DNA of 14,122 nt, taken from positions 441,129 to 455,250 of the forward strand of contig JAHNZQ020000172.1 of the NCBI GenBank assembly GCA_019155205.2, written 5' to 3'. Below the pieces are notes generated by a model. It made no database searches, was not told the DNA's origin, and saw nothing but the letters and a program-made list of their open reading frames with translations. Position numbers and translations under genes: made by a program. The stretch comes from Gracilaria vermiculophylla (lineage: Eukaryota > Rhodophyta > Florideophyceae > Gracilariales > Gracilariaceae). Shown in pieces: positions 8,401-14,122 of this stretch (within the stretch, counting starts at the first letter, position 1; every line of letters begins with the position of its first letter).

Positions 8401-9975
8401 ATGTATGTGTCCCCCAAACCCCCCCGTGCACTGCTCGCCCGCTTGTTGCTGCCGTGCGCCCTCGTGTGCCTTGCGCTGTCGCTCGTTCACCACTCCGCGC
8501 GCTACCAAGCGTATCTGCGCCTGCACACGTCGTTTCTGACGCGCCCATCGCGCGCCGCGCCGCGCGCCGCGCACGCCCCCATCCCCCCGCACCCCGAGCT
8601 GCTTCCCCCGGGGCGCTTCGCCGTGCCGCCCGCGTGGCGCGACACGCACCCGCGCGACCGCTCCGTGCGCCAGCCCGTGCACCGCTCGCGCCGCCGCAAC
8701 CGCGCCTTTGTGTCCTCGCTGCCGGACCAGCTCAGCGATGGCTTTGGCCACCGCCTGCTGCTGCTGCGCGCCGACATCTACATCGCCTCACTGCTCGACG
8801 TCGGCTACGTGCACCGCGTCTCGCGCTACGGCTCGCTGTCGCCGCCGCACGACCCGCTCGCCGTCGAGCGCATGATGGGCTGGCTGTCGTGGGCCGACAC
8901 CCGCCCGCGCCTGCTGGCCGCCGAGTGCGAGCGCGCCGCGTACGAGCCGTCGGCGCGCGTGTGCAACCACTCCGCGCCCAACCAGCCCGTGTGCCGCCGC
9001 CTGCGCCCGCGCTCCTCCTTTCGCCGCCTCGTCCACGTGCCGCGCGCGCTGCTGGACTGTTTCGTCGTCCGCTCGAATCGCCAGTGCGCGCCCGCGCTGC
9101 GCCGCTTCGCCGCTGCGCACAACGCGTCGCGCACGCTGTTCGCCATGCAGCCCAGCGCCACCTTCTGCGCCGCCGACTACCGCTTCGGCTCCTTCCTGCC
9201 GTCCGCCCCGTGGCTGCGCGCGCGCTACTGGCGCTTCCACCGCCGCTCGACGTGGCTGCGCCCCGCGCGCCGCCGCCGCCGCCCGTTGCGCCTGCGCGCG
9301 AGCGCGCGCGCGCGCGCCACGCGCGTGCTGCCCTTCAGCCAGCGCCGCGCGCAGATCGTCGTGCACGTGCGGCGCGGCGACATCTTCCTCGTGCCGTCGC
9401 GCGTCGTGGTGCCGGACGGCGCGTTCGCCGACGCCGTGGCCGCCGTCAAGCGCGCGCTGGACGCGCGCGCCGGCGCCGACGTCGCCTGCACCGTCAGCGT
9501 CTTCTCCGAGGGCGTGCCCGCGCTCAACGGCAGCGGCAGCCTGCACGACGTGCGCGTTATGCGCCGCGTGTACCTTACGCACCGCGCCGTCGCCGTGCGC
9601 GACGCCGCCGCGCACTGGCGCCGTCTGTTGCGCGCGCGCCTCGCCCCCCGTGCCGACGTGCGCGTGCGCGCCTTCATCGCGTCTGACACCGTGCGCGCCG
9701 TGCACGCCATGGCCGCCGCAGACGTGTTTGTGGGCAGCCACTCGGGGCTCACGTTCCAGGTCGTGGGCGAGCTCTCCAGGGGCGTGGTGCTGCTGCCGCA
9801 ACTGGTGGCGCGCGGCGACGCCCCACCCCAGTCCACCGGCACGCACCTGTACTATCAGTTTGGCGACCAAATCAAAACGCGCGTCGACCACCGCAGATTG
9901 ACAAGCAAGCTGCACACGCTGCTGGGGCCCCATATTCGGCGCGGCACAATAGCCTCCAGAAACCGTACTGCATGA
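8401..9975 (+). CDS. Type II membrane glycosyltransferase-like protein with HVRRGD motif
   Basis: This intact, intronless 524-residue frame is the best gene in the window. Residues 1-9 are short and basic, about 10-29 form a membrane anchor (ALLARLLLPCALVCLALSLV), then an Arg/Pro/Ala-rich stem, so a Golgi type II topology is likely. DGFGH at 113-117, followed by a hydrophobic helix, recalls the GxGN motif near the start of fucosyltransferase-type GT-B enzymes. HVRRGD at 322-327 is their nucleotide-sugar signature. ADVFVGSHSG at 440-449 matches the later acceptor/donor loop pattern of such enzymes. N-glycosylation sequons occur at 189, 241, 376 and 521. A GDP-fucose-dependent role is plausible, but I cannot assign a family or sugar. 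Almost all third codon positions are G or C, unlike every neighbour. The first ATG of the frame is used. Long frames in frame 2 (8454-9686) and antisense (8788-10029) are shadows. Confidence 0.8.
   Translation: MYVSPKPPRALLARLLLPCALVCLALSLVHHSARYQAYLRLHTSFLTRPSRAAPRAAHAPIPPHPELLPPGRFAVPPAWRDTHPRDRSVRQPVHRSRRRNRAFVSSLPDQLSDGFGHRLLLLRADIYIASLLDVGYVHRVSRYGSLSPPHDPLAVERMMGWLSWADTRPRLLAAECERAAYEPSARVCNHSAPNQPVCRRLRPRSSFRRLVHVPRALLDCFVVRSNRQCAPALRRFAAAHNASRTLFAMQPSATFCAADYRFGSFLPSAPWLRARYWRFHRRSTWLRPARRRRRPLRLRASARARATRVLPFSQRRAQIVVHVRRGDIFLVPSRVVVPDGAFADAVAAVKRALDARAGADVACTVSVFSEGVPALNGSGSLHDVRVMRRVYLTHRAVAVRDAAAHWRRLLRARLAPRADVRVRAFIASDTVRAVHAMAAADVFVGSHSGLTFQVVGELSRGVVLLPQLVARGDAPPQSTGTHLYYQFGDQIKTRVDHRRLTSKLHTLLGPHIRRGTIASRNRTA
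9294..9317 (+). repeat. GC dinucleotide run inside the coding region
   Basis: A (GC)3 run, one A, then (GC)8 at 9302-9317 encodes an Arg/Ala-rich segment (ASARARAT) between the stem-side half and the HVRRGD half of the protein. A CGC triplet run lies just upstream (about 9268-9282), giving RRRRR. Such runs slip readily, yet the frame is kept. Confidence 0.85.
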
Positions 9976-10637
9976 CGCTGTGCTCCTTGCAACAGGCACC
10001 CCTTGTTTGCGTTGCCCGTCGTGTGTCACACTCGGTGCTTCGGCGTATTGCGTCGTGCAGCAGCAATAACTGCACCATGTTTTTTTAAAACTCTCTAACG
10101 ATCACTAGCATTCGTTGACTAAGTTGTCAATGTTCCCCAGTACTTTACATGCTGCAAATGATATGGAAACTACTATTTAACAACGCACAAATACACCCTA
10201 ACCTCACGCACAATTCATTTAGCAAATCAAAGTTCCATACACATACTGTGAGCCCCACAAATGGTCGCGTTTGTTCGGATCGCCGCTGCTCTCCTAAGAG
10301 TTGCGCCGAGTGTAGCCGCCGGCCACATCTTTATTTTGCGTACTGCGTTGGTACGTATTCACAAAATGCACCCTTTCCTTCAAGAGTCATAGTTGTCCTT
10401 TTCACCGTCCCTCGCAGGCACCCGCAATCGTCATGTGTTGTGCACTAGACAGACCAACCAAAGCAGAAGTAGTGACTATAGATAAATTCCTTTGGCTGCC
10501 ACAAAATCCTGCACAAAACAAATACAATTAGAGGAAACCGTCTGCGTAGCACTCTTGCCTAAACAATGACCCGTCTGCAGCGAATCAACAAAAAAAATTG
10601 GAACGAAAAGCTGCAGTAAAAAAAGGTACCATGCTGT
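9976..10637. other. 3' flank of the glycosyltransferase gene and AT-rich spacer
   Basis: GC-rich composition persists for about 100 bases after the stop, then drops at about 10080 (CATGTTTTTTTAAAA). No canonical AATAAA is seen close to the stop. The rest is AT-rich with a short open frame (10149-10448 plus) lacking any domain. The LTR of the copia remnant could lie at 10450-10637, since its polyprotein ends at 10638, but I cannot fix its ends. Confidence 0.45.
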
Positions 10638-11380
10638 TCAGTTGCTACGCGTGCAACCCATAAACGATTTTTTCCCGCGTACATTAACTCGTATTGTTAT
10701 GCTCAATGCATCTGCTAGTGGCATATATAATCTGAGTTTTGCTACTTTCATCATCTCTATCCCAACAACTTCTTTCACATGGTGATGTGTCAACATCTTG
10801 AACTGGTTTTTATTTCAGATGTTCTCGTGAAAGATTGCTTGCAATGCAAATTCCACTGGTACTATCGCACGGGAGCGGTATTGACTTCCTTTCTGGTTTT
10901 TTATCATTCAGCTCACAGTTGATTGTTATCTCACAAAAACGTTTGCACAACCATGTCTTGCAACAGTAAAACAGGGCATTATTTTGTGGCTTTTCCAGAG
11001 TAAAGCGCATCAATGCTTCGCTTTTTTGTGTTTCATGTGAAAGCTGATTTATTCCTTTTGATCAACACTCCAGTCTTAGACCTTTCTGGTTCACGACATC
11101 CAGCGCAGACTGCATCATAATATACGTTTATTGGCGCTGATCTACTTGTAGCACGAAACAAAACAAAATCTGTTAAAAACTTCAAGTACCTCATTATTTT
11201 CTTTATCATATTCAAGTGCCTAATACAATGGTCAGCAATTTGTCTTGACAGCATTGAGGATGCAGAAAATACATGCCGTCGGGTTGATACTGCCACTTTT
11301 TTCAAGTTTTCAACCATCCTACGATAAGGTAGTATTTTACAATCTGAAACTACTTCGTGGTTTTGGCTTGCGCAGTTGCC
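10638..11380 (-). pseudogene. Ty1/copia polyprotein remnant: C-terminal RT region and RNase H
   Basis: Reading from 11380 down, the frame gives LPYRRMVENLKKVAVSTRR, then SMLSRQIADHCIRHLN and MIKKIMRYLKFLTDF. This matches the copia segment normally seen as PYRE.VGSL.YLAVSTRPDI...RHL...RILRYLKGT. It continues with APINVYYDAVCAGCREPERS and KTGVLIKR, the start of RNase H (usually Y.DADWAGD...RRSTTG). Here the central Trp is Val-Cys, so the site is damaged. A second frame (10810-11013) holds LPCDSTSGICIASN, matching the CDN.AAI.IA.N motif. A third, ending at 10638, holds THHHVKEVVGIEMM and LYMPLADAL, matching the KHI...HHVRE...Y.PT.DMLAD tail. Gag, integrase and most of the RT are absent upstream. 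The frame changes and stops show that it is dead. Confidence 0.85.
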
Positions 11381-12420
11381 GTTGTGGCATACTTCAAAGC
11401 TAGTTAAAAGCGACTAAGTAAAAATAGTAAGTTTTATTTAATTCCGGCTCGCAACATTAAGCAGCGTGTTATGAGCCACCGTTTCTGGCACTGTCCCCGC
11501 TTGGACGGTTGACAAGAAGTCAGAGCTGCGCCACGTACTCTGAAAGGTACGTGAAGTGCTCTTTCATTACTCACTGAAGCTAAAACCCTTCATACCACGT
11601 TTTGACCGCTGGGACTTCTACAATCGACCAGCAGATTGGCCAGCTATACCAACAGACCTCCTAGACGTGAAAGCGCCGCATCTTCTACCACAAATCAGTT
11701 TCCGCACGCCTGCCGACCATCTAATATCTGTAGCCTTTTCGGTGCTGCCGCTCCTTTGTTTTGTACCATTTAGTGCCTCTTTTTAGGTGCAATCACTCAC
11801 AGGCTCCGTAGTTGTCACGTATGTTTTGCCTATCAGTCGTTTCTGAATGCGCCACTCGCCATTTCACACTTTAATCTCCAGACCTAGAAAGTGGGGGTAT
11901 ATACAGATTATTTGGTAAAAAAAAATCCAAAAGAAAAGTGGACTATGAGTATCTGAGACAACTGCTGTACAACAGTTCACGCGAATCAACTGAAGTGCAA
12001 CGCTTTCCAGGGAGGTTTTTTTTGGCACTTTTCTGGTTCAACGGATTCCAGGCAGGTGTAGTACAGTGGATTCTAAGATTATATTGTGGAGTGGCTTTAT
12101 GGCGTGAAATTCCCAAGGAGGGCTCCTATTTTGTTTACTGAGCCACGTGGTGCATAACGCGGCCCGCGTGCGTCACAGTATCCTTGAGGGACGGTAGAAT
12201 TTATATTTATTTTAGCTAATTTGTGCGGGTAATTACTACTGTAGTGAGACCTCCAGAGGCGGGCTCCCGGCTTGATACTTAATTTGCCGGTCGAGCTCCA
12301 CCTCTGAGGAAGTAAACCAAGCACCCTTGATTCTCCATCTACTTTTTTGGTTGGGGACTCTCGTCGAACATCCAAAAAGTTTTTAAGCCGCCGATACCCA
12401 GGTCGCCACGTTGCATCGGC
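11381..12420. other. Spacer between copia remnant and gag element, possibly with a 5' LTR
   Basis: No gene is supported. Short frames (11556-11786, 11938-12141 plus, 12097-12375 minus) have no known domain. A perfect inverted repeat CACGTAC/GTACGTG with an 8-base loop lies at 11532-11553. The part from about 12140 to 12600, with a CACGTG E-box-like site near 12144 and a TATA box at 12421, could be the 5' LTR of the downstream gag element. Its edges cannot be proven because no second LTR is in the window. Confidence 0.35.
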
Positions 12421-12427
12421 TATAAAA
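12421..12427 (+). promoter_or_regulatory. TATA box candidate of the gag-bearing element
   Basis: TATAAAA at 12421 lies 315 bases upstream of the gag ATG, a distance that fits an LTR promoter followed by leader. No primer-binding site could be confirmed; a TGG start near 12676 is a weak candidate. The call rests on position and motif only. Confidence 0.35.
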
Positions 12428-12735
12428 CCATTGTTTTTGTGGACCCTCTTTCAAACGTCCCCCGGCTTAGGAAAGCGAATACCGGAGACCACCTTTAAGA
12501 ACTTTTATCTTTGGAGTCAACAAAAACTCCTAACGGACATTGTGCACTACCACCTCGAAAGGAGAACGGACGGTACTGCAACTGGTCTTCCGACTTAGAA
12601 GATCAGTGTTCTAAAGAAATCGAAAAAGTCGCGACAAGACATTGTTTCTAGTTTGCAACGATCGGAACCCAACAGTGGAATTCTTCCTTAAGGTGATTCG
12701 GAAGTGGAAGGAAATCACCCCCCACATACTCCTAT

Positions 12736-13781
12736 ATGGACCACTCAAACTCCTCAATGGAAACCTCCCTACAAGACCCTCAAGCAACCAACTCCGTTGG
12801 TGGGCGCAGCAAGCTTAGCGCTCTCCAGGACATGGCCGTCAGACTGGAGGGCCCTGAAAGTCTCCTTAGCAATCCAGACTTCTTTTTGAGGCGTTTCAGG
12901 AACCACTTTAGGAGAGTGCACGATCGGAAGCAAGCGGAATCCCTCGCGACACCTCCGGAGAACGCCGACGTAGAGGTTGAGGAACCGCACACGGCATCGC
13001 AGTCGCCATCTCAGGAGCTGTAGGGACGGGAACACCCGGAGGATAACTCCCTCCTGGAGTTGTTCGCCATGCGCCTCACGGATTGGCTGTCACAGGAGCT
13101 GGTCAAATAAATACCTGCAGATAATGAGGCAAATTTTGGAGCGCGCCACCATGTCCTTGTGGAGGAAATCGCAATGGAGAACGCTCCCCGTGCTGTGGAT
13201 GCTTTGCTGCATTCCGATCCCTTCCTAGAGGCGGTTTCGAATGTTATCCGTGCGGAGGTTTGTTCCCAAACCGCGCAGCTGCTCCCCATAGAGGCGTTTC
13301 AAATTCATTCTTTCATACAGGAGAGGTTCCGTCTATCAATACTTAAGGTGACCGCGGGCAGAAAACAACAGGATACTGTCACCCTCTACGCCAAGGGAGG
13401 AGAGGATACTGCCATAAGGAAACGGGATTACCTCAGGAACATTGCTATGCACCGTCTTGACTTCATGCTCCGCGGAGGAGGACAGGATACCGGTCGCGAA
13501 GTAATTCACCCAAGGAGAGGAGGATAGGATACTCCTCGGATGAATCACGATAAAAGGGGTATCTCAAGTCACCCAGACCATCTGAGGGAAAGATGCCAAA
13601 AAAACGGAGGGAGAAAAGAAGAAAGCGAGGCACCGATTCGGAGAGAAGCTCAGATTCCTCATCCGTAAACAGCTCCAGCTCGAAGGACAGTGTACCTCCC
13701 AAGGAGAAGAGCTGAAGGGTCAGGAAGGTCGTCCCGCTTAACAACCTCTTCGCTAAAGTGGTGGATTGTGACACCTACAGG
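12736..13781 (+). pseudogene. Retrotransposon gag-like polyprotein, N-terminal half, broken
   Basis: The ATG at 12736 opens a frame beginning MDHSNSSMETSLQD, with LSALQDMAVRLEGPESLLSN and a basic FFLRRFRNHFRRVHDRK helix. The same frame goes on through stops at 13021 and 13108 to 13527, with LLELFAMRLTDWLSQELVK and APRAVDALLHSDPFLEAVSN helices, all consistent with a capsid precursor. Another frame from about 13500 has KKRREKRRKRGTDSERSSD, a Ser-rich tract and a stop at 13713. It then reads VVPLNNLFAKVVDCDTYR, which resembles the opening of the capsid domain in this type of gag. Similarity ends right after DTYR at about 13781. Family level is uncertain: gag of a Ty3-type or related LTR element by pattern, not search. 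Degenerate GGATACTG-like repeats at 13370-13535 may have caused frame slips. Confidence 0.6.
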
Positions 13782-14122
13782 CCAAGAGCAGACCGCGGGA
13801 GCACGTCGCACCACATTCGGGCCAGAACCAGTGTCGAGAATAACGCACACCGCGATGGATGCCAGCGCGGAATATCCTGTAGAGGCGAATGCCTTGTAGT
13901 TCTAACGGCGGAGCGTGCAAACAGAATCCTCAAAGGTGTCGAATGGGTCCAACGGGATTGGGGGGCCCGCCGATTCTGCGTCGACGGAGCAGACTGCCTC
14001 TCCCCCTTTCCTAAAGGCGACCTCCGTGGAGCCGAGGCTCTGTGTTGGAGAGCCACGCGGAGCCTCTACGCGTGGCTCTGAGGGTTTTCCTGGTTGGAGA
14101 GGGGCTGGTTTCCAGGCGGGGA
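13782..14122 (-). pseudogene. Retrotransposon gag-protease fragment, opposite orientation
   Basis: On the minus strand one frame runs from 14120 down to about 13782 with a single stop at 13902-13904. Its first part is Pro-rich (PAWKPAPLQPGKPSEP) and leads to PLDPFDTFEDSVCTLRR, the stop, NYKAFASTGYSALASIAV and then CVILDTGSGPNVVRR. The last motif is the retroviral-type aspartic protease active site (hydrophobic-DTG followed by GPNVV). The enzyme normally cleaves the polyprotein as a dimer. Only the active-site loop and what lies before it are present. The downstream flap and the rest of pol are replaced by antisense gag sequence. That the Pro-rich linker and DTG motif share a frame argues against chance. 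The fragment continues beyond the window edge. Confidence 0.6.

Noticed and set aside
8454..9686. 410-codon plus-strand open frame in the second frame
   Set aside because: Almost entirely Arg, Ala and Pro; a shadow of the GC-rich coding frame.
8788..10029. 413-codon minus-strand open frame opposite the glycosyltransferase gene
   Set aside because: Stops are rare in such GC-rich DNA. The protein is Ala/Arg/Gly/His low complexity without any motif, while the plus frame has a membrane anchor and conserved motifs.
12347..12598. Short plus-strand open frame over the TATA box
   Set aside because: It lies in the presumed LTR/leader and has no similarity I recognise.

Overview
The window is nuclear DNA of a eukaryote. 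It holds decayed Tc1/mariner, Ty1/copia and gag-bearing LTR retroelements, a long pseudogene joining APAF1-like helices to WD40 repeats, and large gene-poor AT-rich tracts. There are no operons and no recognisable rRNA or tRNA genes. A multicellular alga, perhaps a florideophyte red alga, is my best guess. It rests on remembered similarity of the WD40 repeat wording and retroelement style, not on a search.

Layout. 1-836 (minus) is a Tc1/mariner element cut by the window edge, and a second 5' part of the same family lies at 7391-7967 (plus). 839-2200 is AT-rich without a supported gene. 2208-2750 is a more GC-rich block with a tRNA-like D-arm at its head and a stem-loop plus A-rich tail at its end, which suggests a retroposon. 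2751-5040 has no recognisable gene. 5100-6917 (plus) is a broken NLR/APAF1-like gene: winged-helix-like part, helical part, then WD40 repeats, disrupted by several stops and at least two frameshifts. 6918-7390 is spacer.

At about 7967 the second Tc1 copy stops abruptly and a very GC-rich island begins, running to about 10075. It carries direct repeats and then the only intact convincing gene of the window (8401-9975, plus). This encodes a 524-residue type II membrane glycosyltransferase-like protein with a DGFGH motif and an HVRRGD motif. It is intronless, with nearly every third codon position G or C. Composition returns to AT-rich after 10080.

10638-11380 (minus) is the C-terminal end of a Ty1/copia polyprotein (end of the reverse transcriptase region plus RNase H) in three frames. 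12421-13781 (plus) is the 5' part of another LTR-type element: TATA box, leader and a gag-like frame with several stops. At about 13780-13795 it meets, head to head, a minus-strand gag-protease fragment with the aspartic protease signature LDTGSGPNVV.

Only the glycosyltransferase looks functional. The rest reads as a graveyard of mobile elements and one decayed receptor-like gene. The points most worth following are the NLR-like pseudogene, the sharply bounded GC-rich gene island, and the inverted gag/protease junction.
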